This document shows positions 41,523-50,230 of a stretch of 64,000 nucleotides of DNA, piece by piece; position 1 is the stretch's first letter, and every line of letters starts with the position of its first letter. Below the pieces are notes generated by a model. It searched no databases. It worked only from the letters and a program-made list of their open reading frames with translations, and had not been told where the DNA came from. A program made the position numbers and the translations under genes. This DNA comes from Paractinoplanes atraurantiacus (GTDB lineage: Bacteria > Actinomycetota > Actinomycetes > Mycobacteriales > Micromonosporaceae), in assembly GCF_900215205.1 (NCBI RefSeq), contig NZ_OBDY01000006.1:1-64000 (forward strand). The letters run 5' to 3'.

Positions 41523-42245
41523 TCAGGAAGCCGGAGTGGGTGGTGTGGTGTCGCCGGCACCCGTGGTCGTGTCGGGCAGCGGCGGGTGAGGCTGGGCGTA
41601 GGGCTGCGGCTGCGGCGGGACGGCCTGGAACGGGGTGGGCTGCGGCGGGTTCGCCTGGAACGGGGCGGGCTGCGGTGGGGCGGTTTGGAGCTGGGCGGCG
41701 TGGTGGTAGGCGGCCTGGGTGGCGTGGTGGTGTGCCGCGGCCTGTTGGGCCTGGGTGGCCTGGGCGGCGAAAGCCTCGTGGGCTTTGGGGAATGAGACGA
41801 ACTGGCCCTTCTCGTGTACCTGGCCGTTGGCGACGATCATGCGGTTGGCGCCTCGGATGGCGATGATGTAGCCGGCCAGGAAGGCGAGGATCGCGAGGAA
41901 GGTCAGTGGGGCGTCGGCGTTGTCGGGGGCGGCGTCGAGCAGGAGGACGCACAGCACGCCGACGGCGATCACCGAGAGGCCGATCGTCAGGCCCTTCTTG
42001 CGGCGCTGGGCGCACTGGGCGCAGAAAGGCCAGGCGGGGGACTCGACCGTCTTGCGGGTGGCGAAGACGAAGATGAGGAACGGGAGGGCGCCGGCCAGCA
42101 GGAGCAGGTAGGCCCAGCCCTGGACCCGGGAGATGAAGCGGGTCTTCTTGTGCTCCACGGCGGGCTGGCCGTGGCGGGCGCAGACGGTGGGGGTGCCCCA
42201 GCCCGTCGCGACGAACTGGGCGGGGATATGAACCTGGACGGACAA
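41523..42245 (-). CDS. Membrane protein with cysteine-rich N-terminus and Gln/Pro-rich tail
   Basis: The 240-residue product begins with SVQVHIPAQFVATGWG and cysteines (VCARHG, later FCAQCAQRRKKG), has three hydrophobic helices (WAYLLLLAGALPFLIFVFA, GLTIGLSVIAVGVLCVLLL, APLTFLAILAFLAGYIIAI) and ends in a long Gln/Pro/His-rich cytoplasmic tail. No function is known to me. The TTG start is supported by AGGAGG six bases upstream, so the very long upstream frame is not used. The terminal low-complexity tail may bind partners. Confidence 0.72.
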   Translation of the reverse strand: MSVQVHIPAQFVATGWGTPTVCARHGQPAVEHKKTRFISRVQGWAYLLLLAGALPFLIFVFATRKTVESPAWPFCAQCAQRRKKGLTIGLSVIAVGVLCVLLLDAAPDNADAPLTFLAILAFLAGYIIAIRGANRMIVANGQVHEKGQFVSFPKAHEAFAAQATQAQQAAAHHHATQAAYHHAAQLQTAPPQPAPFQANPPQPTPFQAVPPQPQPYAQPHPPLPDTTTGAGDTTPPTPAS

Positions 42246-42356
42246 CTGGAGCCTCCTGCGTTCCACAATGACCGCGTCATGATCCACTGCCCTCGACGAC
42301 GGTCGTGCTCGGGGGCGGTCATACGATCTCGGGAGGAGACGCCGCGGGGGCTGCGC

Positions 42357-42686
42357 ATGGGGGTCCGGGAGGGCGTTGACGGATGGCTTCGGTGTCGGCC
42401 GGGGACTGTGTCGTGTGCTGCCGATAGTGCGGATCTGGGGGACGACGACCAGGCCGTCACCATGTGGGACCAGCCGGTGGTCACGGTTCGGGCCCGGGGC
42501 GGGTCGGCCAAGAGCCGGAGTTGCCTGGACAAGGTGATCTCCGACTTCAACGGGCTCACCGCGACGACGGACCTGAAGGTGGTCCCGGGTGCGGCCGACA
42601 TCGAGGTCTACTTCGGGACCGAGTCGAGGTTCCGTGCCATTGAGCCGCACTACGTCAGCGGTAACGATGGATTCTTCTACCTGTAG
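42357..42686 (+). pseudogene. Truncated gene for a DUF2927-like secreted protein
   Basis: The frame contains SCLDKVISDFNGLTATTDLK, then GAADIEVYFGTESRFRAIEP and HYVSGNDGFFYL. This resembles the N-terminal half of proteins that continue with a zinc-peptidase-like region. Here a stop follows GFFYL, and fragments of related sequence continue in another frame (VIRQTVTVK). A signal peptide is also missing. It is probably a broken gene; family assignment is from memory of similar proteins and is weak. Confidence 0.4.
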
Positions 42687-42875
42687 GGAACGCTGCCACC
42701 TGATCCGGATGGGCCTGTACGGCGGGCGGTGCGGCCGGGGGATGGCAAGGGCGTGATCCGGCAGACGGTGACGGTGAAGTAGGGCCGGCCGGGTTTTTCG
42801 GTGGCTGGGACGGTGTTCTTCGAGGGGTGGTGCGATGCTGAGGAGATCCCTGAACCGCCGCTGGGAGGATGCCCC

Positions 42876-44351
42876 ATGCTGCCCCTCACTGAAGCCAACC
42901 TGACGTCGCTGCCCGCGGGGGTGGCCGTGCCGAACTATGACCGGGGCCGGCTGCGTACCGGCATCGTGCATTTCGGAGTTGGTGGATTTCACCGCGCCCA
43001 CCAGGCCATGTATCTGGATCGACTGATGAGTGCGCAGGCCGCCTTCGACTGGGCGATCTGCGGTGTGGGGGTGATGCCGGCCGACCGGCGGATGCAGCAG
43101 GTCCTCGGTGCCCAGGACTGCCTGTACACGCTGGTGGTGAAGGCGCCGGACGGGATGCTGGACGCGCGGGTCATCGGGTCGATCAAGGAGTATCTGTTCG
43201 CGCCGGACTCGCCGGACGCGGTGATCGAGAAGATGGCGCAGCCGGAGGTGCGGATCGTCTCGCTGACGGTGACCGAGGGCGGGTACAACTTCAACGCGGT
43301 CACCGGCGAGTTCATGGCCGACAACCCGGACGTGCAGCACGACCTCGCCCTGCCGAGGGAGCCGCGGACGACGTTCGGGCTGATCACCGCGGCGATCGAG
43401 CGGCGGCGGGACCGTGGGGTGCCGCCGTTCACGATCATGAGTTGCGACAACATTCAGGGCAACGGGGACGCGGCGCGGCGCAGCTTCGTGTCGTACGCCG
43501 GACTGCGGGATCCGGGCCTGGCCGCGTACGTGGAAGAGAACGTGCGGTTCCCGAACAGCATGGTCGACCGGATCACTCCGGTGACCACCGACGACGACCG
43601 GGACGAGGTGCGCAAGCACTTCGGGATCGAGGACGGCTGGCCGGTGGTGTGCGAGCCGTTCACTCAGTGGGCGCTCGAGGACAAGTTCTCCTCGGGGCGG
43701 CCGCCCTTCGAGGACGCCGGCGTGCAGGTCGTGGCGGACGTGGAGCCGTACGAGCTGATGAAGTTGCGTCTCCTGAACGCCTCGCACCAGGCGCTGTGCT
43801 ACTTCGGATATCTGTCGGGCTACCGGCTCGTGCACGACGTGACGCGGGATCCGGTGTTCGCGCAGTTCCTGCTCGCCTACATGGAGCGGGAGGCGACGCC
43901 GACGCTGGAGCCGGTGCCGGGGGTCGACCTGCGCGAATATCAGCATCAGCTGATCGACCGCTTCTCCAACGCGCAGGTCAAGGACACGGTGGCGCGGTTG
44001 TGCGCGGAGAGCTCGGACCGGATCCCGAAGTGGCTGCTCCCGGTGATCCGGCAGAACCTCGCGACCGGCGGCGACATCCTGCTGTCGACGGCGGTGGTGG
44101 CGTCGTGGGCGCGCTATGCGACAGGGGTGGACGAGCACGGGCAGCCGATCGAGGTGGTCGACCGGCTGCGCGATCAGCTGGTGTCGCTGGCCCGGCGGCC
44201 GGAGCCGTTGGCGTTCATCCAGAACCGGGAGTTGTTCGGGGATCTCGCGGACAACGAGCGCTTCGTGGCCGCGTACACCTCGGTCCTGAACAGCCTGACC
44301 ACCCGCGGAGCGAAAGCGACGCTGGAAGCCCTCGTGGCCGGAGCGCTTTAG
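42876..44351 (+). CDS. Mannitol dehydrogenase-family oxidoreductase
   Basis: The 491-residue product belongs to polyol-specific long-chain dehydrogenases (mannitol 2-dehydrogenase, fructuronate reductase). The N-terminal Rossmann region reads IVHFGVGGFHRAHQAMYLD, and the catalytic K-x(4)-N-x(2)-H pattern is in KLRLLNASHQAL. It would interconvert a polyol or uronate with a ketose using NAD. GGGAGG lies seven bases before the ATG. It is not near other polyol genes, so the exact substrate is open; mannitol is the common case. Confidence 0.87.
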   Translation: MLPLTEANLTSLPAGVAVPNYDRGRLRTGIVHFGVGGFHRAHQAMYLDRLMSAQAAFDWAICGVGVMPADRRMQQVLGAQDCLYTLVVKAPDGMLDARVIGSIKEYLFAPDSPDAVIEKMAQPEVRIVSLTVTEGGYNFNAVTGEFMADNPDVQHDLALPREPRTTFGLITAAIERRRDRGVPPFTIMSCDNIQGNGDAARRSFVSYAGLRDPGLAAYVEENVRFPNSMVDRITPVTTDDDRDEVRKHFGIEDGWPVVCEPFTQWALEDKFSSGRPPFEDAGVQVVADVEPYELMKLRLLNASHQALCYFGYLSGYRLVHDVTRDPVFAQFLLAYMEREATPTLEPVPGVDLREYQHQLIDRFSNAQVKDTVARLCAESSDRIPKWLLPVIRQNLATGGDILLSTAVVASWARYATGVDEHGQPIEVVDRLRDQLVSLARRPEPLAFIQNRELFGDLADNERFVAAYTSVLNSLTTRGAKATLEALVAGAL

Positions 44352-45058
44352 GCGGGAATGGTTCGTTTGGCGAAGACCGGGCGGGCCCATTGCGTCGCCC
44401 GGTCGAGGATCGACCGGAACATGATGACGACGCAGACGATGCCGTTGAAGAACGAGGCGGTGACGTCGGTCGGGTGGTGCATTCCGCGGTAGAGGCGTGC
44501 GGTGGCGACCAGCAGCGGGACGAGCACGAGAAGCCAGGCCAGGCGCTTGGCCCAGGTCTTCTTGAGCATCACGCTGAGCAGGACGGCCAGGCCCACGTAG
44601 AGGGCGACGGCGGCCGAGGTGTGCCCCGACGGGAAGCTCGAGGTGGGCGGCGAGTCGTCCAGATGCTGAACGGCCGGGCGCTGCCGGTCGATGACCAGCG
44701 TGGTGAAGAGGAAGACGAGGGCCTGGGCGCTGACGGCGGCGCAGAGGAAGAGAGGCTCGCGCCAGCGGTGCAGCGTGAACCGCAGGCCGATGGCGACGGC
44801 CGCGGTGATGCCGATGACGACGGGCGTGCTGCCGAGCAGGCTGAAGAACTCGGAGACGTTGTTGAGGATCGCGTCCCGGTGCGACGCGAAATCCCGGTTG
44901 ATGGTGTCCTCGGCGGTGAAGGGCCAGTCGTGCGCCCAGACCTTGGTGATGAGCAGGCCGAGGGCGACCATGACGCCGAACAGCACGGTGACGGGCAGCA
45001 GGATCCGCTTGGCCACCTGCCCGAGGGAGGTGGCCCACGTCGATGTCTCGGGGGGCAT
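44348..45058 (-). CDS. PAP2-superfamily membrane phosphatase (undecaprenyl-diphosphatase-like)
   Basis: The 236-residue product has several membrane helices and the PAP2 motifs (IDRQRPAVQHLDD, SSFPSGHTSAAVALYVGL and ARLYRGMHHPTDVTASFFNG). It probably recycles a lipid pyrophosphate carrier. Its stop overlaps the stop of the convergent dehydrogenase gene. ATG 45058 is taken as start; GTG 45088 is possible and neither has a clear ribosome-binding site. Confidence 0.85.
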   Translation of the reverse strand: MPPETSTWATSLGQVAKRILLPVTVLFGVMVALGLLITKVWAHDWPFTAEDTINRDFASHRDAILNNVSEFFSLLGSTPVVIGITAAVAIGLRFTLHRWREPLFLCAAVSAQALVFLFTTLVIDRQRPAVQHLDDSPPTSSFPSGHTSAAVALYVGLAVLLSVMLKKTWAKRLAWLLVLVPLLVATARLYRGMHHPTDVTASFFNGIVCVVIMFRSILDRATQWARPVFAKRTIPA

Positions 45059-45093
45059 GGGGCGATGCTTTACCCGATCGGGCGACACGCCAA

Positions 45094-45936
45094 TCAGCCG
45101 AGGGCGACGACGCGGTTGGTCAGGGTGCCCAGCGCCGGCGAGGCGATCTCGATCGTGTCGCCGGGACGCGTGGTGAAGTCGGCGTCCGGCACGACGCCGG
45201 TGCCGGTCAGCAGGACGACGCCGGTGGGGAAGGTGAGCGCGCGGAACAGCCAGGCGGCCAGGTCGTCGAAGCCGCGCGCCATCGCCGCCGTCGTGGTCGT
45301 CGCGGCGTACACCTCATCGCCGTCACGCCGGACGCGCAGGCTGATCTCGAACGGGCCCGGCGCCACGGCCCAGCTCGGCACGATGCCCGGGCCCAGGGCG
45401 CAGGAACGGTCGTAGATCTTCGCCTGCGGCAGGTAGAGCGGGTTCTCGCCCTCGATCGACCGGCTGCTCATGTCGTTGCCCAGGGTGTAGCCGAAGATCT
45501 CGCCGGCCGAGTTGAGGACCAGGCCGGCCTCGGCCTCGGGGACGTCCCAGCCGGAGTCGCCGCGGATCGCGACGGCGTCGCCGTCCCCGACGGCCCGCCA
45601 CGGGCTGGACTTGAAGAAGAGCTCGGGGCGATCGCTGTCGTAGACGTCGTCGTAGAGCGAACCGTGCCCGGACTCCTCCTTGCGCCCGTCGCGACTGCGC
45701 CGGTACGTCACCCCGGCCGCCCACACCTCCTGCTCGTCGACCGGCGCGAGCACCTCGTCGCCGGGCATGGCGCCGACAGCGTCGCGGGCGGCCGTCTCGA
45801 CGACGGCCCGGGCCTGCTCGAGAGGGAGGGCGAGCAGGCCGGCGAGCGTGCCGCCGAGCTCGTGCCACCCGTCGCCCGAGCGCACCGCCCAGCGCGTCTT
45901 GTCGCCGTCACGCAGGCGATACAGAGAGATCGACAT
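45094..45936 (-). CDS. Fumarylacetoacetate hydrolase-family protein
   Basis: The 280-residue product has the FAH fold signatures: metal-binding WDVPEAEAGLVLNSAGEIF, then GYTLGNDMSSRSIEGENPLY and LPQAKIYDRSCALGP. The N-terminal part is typical of 2-keto-3-deoxy-sugar-acid dehydratases of oxidative pentose pathways. Divergence from an IclR gene and nearness to a sugar importer suggest that it degrades a sugar acid from that importer's substrate. The exact reaction is inferred. It is the only enzyme in this small locus. Confidence 0.78.
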   Translation of the reverse strand: MSISLYRLRDGDKTRWAVRSGDGWHELGGTLAGLLALPLEQARAVVETAARDAVGAMPGDEVLAPVDEQEVWAAGVTYRRSRDGRKEESGHGSLYDDVYDSDRPELFFKSSPWRAVGDGDAVAIRGDSGWDVPEAEAGLVLNSAGEIFGYTLGNDMSSRSIEGENPLYLPQAKIYDRSCALGPGIVPSWAVAPGPFEISLRVRRDGDEVYAATTTTAAMARGFDDLAAWLFRALTFPTGVVLLTGTGVVPDADFTTRPGDTIEIASPALGTLTNRVVALG

Positions 45937-45970
45937 CAGACCATCCTAGGTGCGGAGATACTCTCATCGA

Positions 45971-46741
45971 ATGCCCCGTGTGGTACCGGCGGTCAGCCGC
46001 GCGCTCGACATCCTCGAACTGTTCCTGCACCGCCCGCAGCTGTCCGCCCGCGAGGTGATGGAGCGGCTCGACCTGCCGCGCACCACCGTTCACGAGCTGC
46101 TCGTGACTCTCGTCGAGCGCTCGTACCTGATCGTCGTGCCGGGCCAGCCGGTGCAGTACCGGCTCGGCCTGCCGCTGTTCCAGCTCGGCGCGGCCTTCGC
46201 GGGCCGGCTCGATCTGGTGCACGAGGCGCAGAACGTCACGCGGGAGGTCGCGGCCGTGTGCAACGAGGCGGTCCACGTGGCGGTGCTCGACGGAGCGGAC
46301 GTCGTCTATCTCGTCAAGGTCGACAGCACGCACCCGGTCCGGATGGTCTCCGGTGTCGGGCTGCGGCTGCCGGCGCACTGCACGGCGGTGGGCAAGGTGC
46401 TGCTGTCGAGCCTCGGCCGGGCGGCGCTGGACGACGTCCTGGCGAAGGGTGTGCTGCCGGGCATGACGCCGGACAGCATCACCGACCCGGACCGCCTGCG
46501 GGAGCATCTCGAGCGGGTGCGGGCCGACGGCGTCGCCGTCGACGTCGGTGAGTCCGACGGCGCCATGCGCTGCGTCGCGGCCGGGATCCGGGATCATTCC
46601 GGCGCCGTCATCGCGGCCATGAGCGTCTCCGCGCCGATCATCCGCTGGACCCCCGAGGCGCACGGGGAGTGGACCCAGTTGGTCCGGGACGGGGCGGCCA
46701 GGCTGTCCGCGCGCATGGGATATCCGCAGCAGTCTCGATAG
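45971..46741 (+). CDS. IclR-family transcriptional regulator
   Basis: The 256-residue product has an N-terminal winged helix (SRALDILELFLHRPQLSARE, LPRTTVHELLVTL) and the IclR effector-binding domain (HPVRMVSGVGLRLPAHCTAVGKVLLS). ATG 45971 is the start that gives the typical N-terminus. The gene lies between the FAH gene and the importer genes, and a strong dyad before the binding-protein gene is the likely operator. It probably senses a sugar or keto-acid intermediate. Confidence 0.88.
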   Translation: MPRVVPAVSRALDILELFLHRPQLSAREVMERLDLPRTTVHELLVTLVERSYLIVVPGQPVQYRLGLPLFQLGAAFAGRLDLVHEAQNVTREVAAVCNEAVHVAVLDGADVVYLVKVDSTHPVRMVSGVGLRLPAHCTAVGKVLLSSLGRAALDDVLAKGVLPGMTPDSITDPDRLREHLERVRADGVAVDVGESDGAMRCVAAGIRDHSGAVIAAMSVSAPIIRWTPEAHGEWTQLVRDGAARLSARMGYPQQSR

Positions 46742-46755
46742 CCGACTTTCAGACA

Positions 46756-46785
46756 TTGACACCCTTCGCGGTCCTGTTCTAGCGT
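46756..46785 (+). promoter_or_regulatory. Promoter of the second sugar importer operon
   Basis: TTGACA (46756-46761) and TAGCGT (46780-46785) with 18-base spacing are identical in sequence and spacing to the promoter at 10058-10087. It starts 15 bases after the IclR stop codon. Confidence 0.8.
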
Positions 46786-46800
46786 CGCGTCCACTCCATA

Positions 46801-46830
46801 CGAAATATCGAACCACGGTTCGAGATTTCG
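46801..46830. promoter_or_regulatory. IclR-type operator
   Basis: The 30-base dyad has arms CGAAATATCGAACC and GGTTCGAGATTTCG that differ at one position, around a central AC. It begins 15 bases after the -10 box, so a bound protein would cover the transcription start. The adjacent IclR gene product is the natural candidate. Confidence 0.8.
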
Positions 46831-46853
46831 AACAACAAGCGAGGGGACATATC

Positions 46854-48269
46854 ATGCGGACCAGGCGCGAATTTCTGGGGATGGGGGTGGGGGTGCTCGG
46901 CGCGGCCGGCCTGGCGGCGTGCGGCGGAACCTCGACGTCGTCCACGGCTGTGCCGGCGGACGTTCCGAAGGAGCTGCTCGACGCCGCGGCGCCGATGAAG
47001 GGCACCTCGATGGGGCTGCTGTCGCAGAAGCTCTACTCGACGGCGGCCAACGACGCACTCGACAACTCGATCAAGAAGTTCGCCGACGCCACCGGCTCGA
47101 AGATCGAGAACAGTCTCGTCCAGGCCGACGCCGGTGACGTGGTCGCCAAGATCGACGCCGAGGTGAAGGGCGGCGTGGCCCGCGATCTGGCGTTCATGAC
47201 CGACTCACGGTTCATCGCGCAGTTCCACGCGCTGGGCGACCTGGAGGACGTGACCGACGTCGTCGAGGCGCTGACCGCCAAGTACGGCGAGCCGTGCGCC
47301 GAGGCCAAGAACTTCTGCGTCTTCGACGGCAAATGGTTCGCGATCCCGTACCACTTCATCGGGATCGGCTCGTTCCTGCGCAAGGACTGGATGCAGGAGA
47401 AGGGCATCACCCCCAAGGACACCTACTCCTGGGAAGAGCTGCGCGAGGTGTGCCTGGCCATCTCCGACCCGGGCAAGCGCCGGTTCGGCTGGGGCATGTC
47501 GGTGAACCGGTCCGGCGACGGCAACGGCCTGATCGAGGCGCTGATCAACTCGTACGGCGGTGCGATCGCCTCGAACGACGGCCGGAAGGTCACCTTCGAC
47601 TCCCCGGAGACGGTGCAGGCGGTGACCTTCCTGGGCGACATCTACACCAACCCCAAGTACAAGCCGATGTTGCCGCCGGGCGTGGCCAGCTGGACCGACA
47701 CCAGCAACAACGAGAACTGGCTGGCCGGCGTCCTCGGCTACACCCGCAACAGCTTCAGCGTCTACGCGGACTCCAAGACCAAGAAGAATCCGGTGTACGG
47801 CAACACGCACGTCTTCTCCGACTGCACCGGCCCCGCGACCACCAAGTCGCTGCTGCTCGGGCAGTCACAGGGCTTCGTGGTCTTCAAGGGCGCCAAGAAC
47901 GCTCCGCTGGCCAAGCTCCTGGCCCAGTACCTGATCACCGCGCCCGCGCTGGTCGGCGTCTCCAAGGAGGCGCCCGGCCTGGTGATGCCGGCCTGGGAGA
48001 AGGTGTGGGACGCCGACCCGTACTTCAGCGGCGGTGACCCGGCGTTCCCCATGGTCCGCACCATGTCGCAGCAGCCGCTGCCGCTGTCGACCAAGAACGG
48101 CCTGAAGTTCCCGCAGAAAGCCAGCGCCGGGCAGCAGGCGGTCGTAGCAGCCTACGTCCTGACCGACATGATGCAGCAGGTCGTGCAGGGAACGCCGCCC
48201 GCGCAGGCCGTGACGGCGGCCCACACGAAGATGGCGCAGATCTTCACGCAGCAGGGGCTGCCGCAGTGA
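46854..48269 (+). CDS. Sugar ABC transporter substrate-binding lipoprotein (Tat-type signal)
   Basis: The 471-residue product has an RTRREFLGMG twin-arginine motif and a lipobox LAAC near residue 22, so it is a Tat-exported lipoprotein. The mature part is a family-1 solute-binding protein, with the sequence WFAIPYHFIGIGSFLRKDWM and a TWxGxxGYTRNSFSVYA-like region. GAGGGGAC precedes the ATG. It overlaps the fused permease gene by four bases (GTGA). The operon continues with only that permease gene. Confidence 0.88.
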   Translation: MRTRREFLGMGVGVLGAAGLAACGGTSTSSTAVPADVPKELLDAAAPMKGTSMGLLSQKLYSTAANDALDNSIKKFADATGSKIENSLVQADAGDVVAKIDAEVKGGVARDLAFMTDSRFIAQFHALGDLEDVTDVVEALTAKYGEPCAEAKNFCVFDGKWFAIPYHFIGIGSFLRKDWMQEKGITPKDTYSWEELREVCLAISDPGKRRFGWGMSVNRSGDGNGLIEALINSYGGAIASNDGRKVTFDSPETVQAVTFLGDIYTNPKYKPMLPPGVASWTDTSNNENWLAGVLGYTRNSFSVYADSKTKKNPVYGNTHVFSDCTGPATTKSLLLGQSQGFVVFKGAKNAPLAKLLAQYLITAPALVGVSKEAPGLVMPAWEKVWDADPYFSGGDPAFPMVRTMSQQPLPLSTKNGLKFPQKASAGQQAVVAAYVLTDMMQQVVQGTPPAQAVTAAHTKMAQIFTQQGLPQ

Positions 48270-50230
48270 CAGCCCTACGGTCGGCGCCGGCCCCGGTGAA
48301 GAGACCACCGGGGCCCGGCTCCCTCACGAAGACCCAGCGCCGGCTGGGCCGTGACTGGCGGCTGGCGGTGCTGTTCCTGGCGCCCACGGCCGTGCTGGTC
48401 GGCGTGCTCGTGCTCCTGCCGATCATCCGGTCGGCGATCACCAGCACCACGGAACGGCACGGCGCGGACAGCGTGTTCGTCGGCCTCGACAACTACCTCG
48501 CCCTGGTGAGCGACGACCAGTTCCGTACGGGCGTGGTGAACTCCTTCGTCTTCACCGCGTACGCCGAGATCTTCAAGGTCGTTCTGGGTCTGGCCGCGGC
48601 CCTGCTGCTGCACAACCTGGCCCGCGGAAAGGCGCTGCTGACCGGGCTCCTGCTGGTGCCGTGGGTGGTGCCCACGGTGGTGACGGCGTTCAGCTGGCGG
48701 TCGCTGCTCGACCCGATCTTCGGCAGCGTCAACACCCTGCTCACCGCCTCGGGCATCGGGCCGCTGCTGGCCGAGGTGCATCTGGTCGACAGCTGGCCCG
48801 CGGGCTGGCTGTCCGACGCGTCGCTGGCGATGCCGTCGGTGATCCTCGTCAACGTGTGGAAGGGGGTGCCGTTCTTCACCGTCTGCTTCCTGGCCGGGCT
48901 CAAGGCCATCCCGGCCGATCAGTACGAGGCGGCCACCATCGACGGCGCGTCGGCCCGGCAACGGTTCACCCACGTGACGCTGCCCGGGCTGCGCCACGTG
49001 ATCACCGTGACGGTGACCCTGTCGTCGATCTGGACGTTCAACAACTTCGACCTCATCTGGCTGCTGACGCAGGGCGGCCCGGGCGACGTGACCGCGCCGT
49101 ACGTGCTCGTCGCCTACTCCAAGGCGATCCTGCAACTGCAGTACGGCGCCGGGGCGGCGGTCACCCTGGTCATGCTGCCGGTGATCGCCGCGCTGGTGTT
49201 CTTCCTGGTCCGGCTCCTGCGCGAGGATCGCGGGACCGGTCCGGCCCGACCACCGGGAACGATCAGGAAGGCGCTGCCGTGGAGCATCGCCGCGGTCTTC
49301 ACCGTCCTGCTGGCCTGGGCCGCACCGGACATCTTCTGGAAGGCGGCGGTGATCCTCGCGGTGATCCTGGTGATCGCCTGGGCCGTCGGCCGGGTGGTCG
49401 CGGGCCGCCGGCGTACGTCATCGGGGGTGTCGGGCCTGGGGCTGGCGGCGCTGCTGGCGTTCGTGCTGGGGCCGATGTACTGGATCGCCGTCACCGCCTT
49501 CAAGACCGAGGGGCAGGTCGTCGCCCGGACCGGCGACCTGTGGCCGGCGCCGTGGAGCCTCGAGCAGTTCACCGCCCTGTTCGCCAACCAGCCGTTCGGG
49601 CGCTGGTATCTCAACACGCTGCTGGTGTCGGCGGCGTCCACCGTGGTCGCTCTGGTCTGCGCCGTGCTGGCCGGATACGCGCTGGCCCGGCTGCGGTTCC
49701 GGGGAGCGCAGGGCTTCACCGTCACGGTGCTGCTCACCTACGTGATGCCGGGCGCGCTGCTGTTCATCCCGCTGTACCAGTTGCTCATCGGGGCCAGGCT
49801 CACCGACTCGCTGTGGTCGCTCGTGGTGACCTATCCGACCTTCACCATCCCGTTCGCCACCTGGCTGCTGGCCGGGTACTTCTCGTCGATCCCGGCCGAG
49901 CTGGAGGAGGCCGCGCTGGTCGACGGCTGCTCCCGCGTCCAGGCGTTCGGCCGCGTGGTCCTGCCCCTGGCCAAGCCGGGACTGCTGGCGGTCGCGCTGT
50001 TCACCCTGACCAACGCCTGGAACGAGTTCCTCTTCGCCTTCGTGTTCATCACGAAGGACGAGTACAAGACCCTCCCGGTCGGCATGCAGTCCATGATCGC
50101 CGGCGACGTCGTCCCCCAGGGGCAGCTCGCCGCGGCCTCGCTGCTGGTGAGCATCCCGGTGGTCGTGATGTACGCCTTCGGGCAGCGCTTCCTGACCGAG
50201 GGCCTCACCGCGGGCGCGGTCAAGGGCTGA
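48266..50230 (+). CDS. Fused MalF-MalG-type ABC sugar permease
   Basis: One 654-residue polypeptide contains both permease halves of a sugar ABC importer. The N-terminal half is MalF/UgpA-like with an EAA loop at Glu221 (QYEAATIDGASARQRFTHV). The C-terminal half is MalG/UgpE-like with an EAA loop at Glu548 (LEEAALVDGCSRVQAFGRV) and the ending EGLTAGAVKG. Two hydrophobic segments near residues 330-375 may join the halves. These are normally two separate genes, as in the first importer of this window. The GTG start overlaps the previous stop. No stop or frameshift suggests a sequencing artefact. Confidence 0.9.
   Translation: MTALRSAPAPVKRPPGPGSLTKTQRRLGRDWRLAVLFLAPTAVLVGVLVLLPIIRSAITSTTERHGADSVFVGLDNYLALVSDDQFRTGVVNSFVFTAYAEIFKVVLGLAAALLLHNLARGKALLTGLLLVPWVVPTVVTAFSWRSLLDPIFGSVNTLLTASGIGPLLAEVHLVDSWPAGWLSDASLAMPSVILVNVWKGVPFFTVCFLAGLKAIPADQYEAATIDGASARQRFTHVTLPGLRHVITVTVTLSSIWTFNNFDLIWLLTQGGPGDVTAPYVLVAYSKAILQLQYGAGAAVTLVMLPVIAALVFFLVRLLREDRGTGPARPPGTIRKALPWSIAAVFTVLLAWAAPDIFWKAAVILAVILVIAWAVGRVVAGRRRTSSGVSGLGLAALLAFVLGPMYWIAVTAFKTEGQVVARTGDLWPAPWSLEQFTALFANQPFGRWYLNTLLVSAASTVVALVCAVLAGYALARLRFRGAQGFTVTVLLTYVMPGALLFIPLYQLLIGARLTDSLWSLVVTYPTFTIPFATWLLAGYFSSIPAELEEAALVDGCSRVQAFGRVVLPLAKPGLLAVALFTLTNAWNEFLFAFVFITKDEYKTLPVGMQSMIAGDVVPQGQLAAASLLVSIPVVVMYAFGQRFLTEGLTAGAVKG

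Noticed and set aside
42246..42875. A complete DUF2927-type protein gene
   Set aside because: The matching frame stops after GNDGFFYL, and later matching sequence is in another frame, so only a remnant is listed.
41523..45038. An 1171-codon minus-strand frame covering several genes
   Set aside because: Only its last 240 codons form a real gene, with a TTG start and AGGAGG at 42245. The rest is antisense to the mannitol-type dehydrogenase gene and overlaps others.
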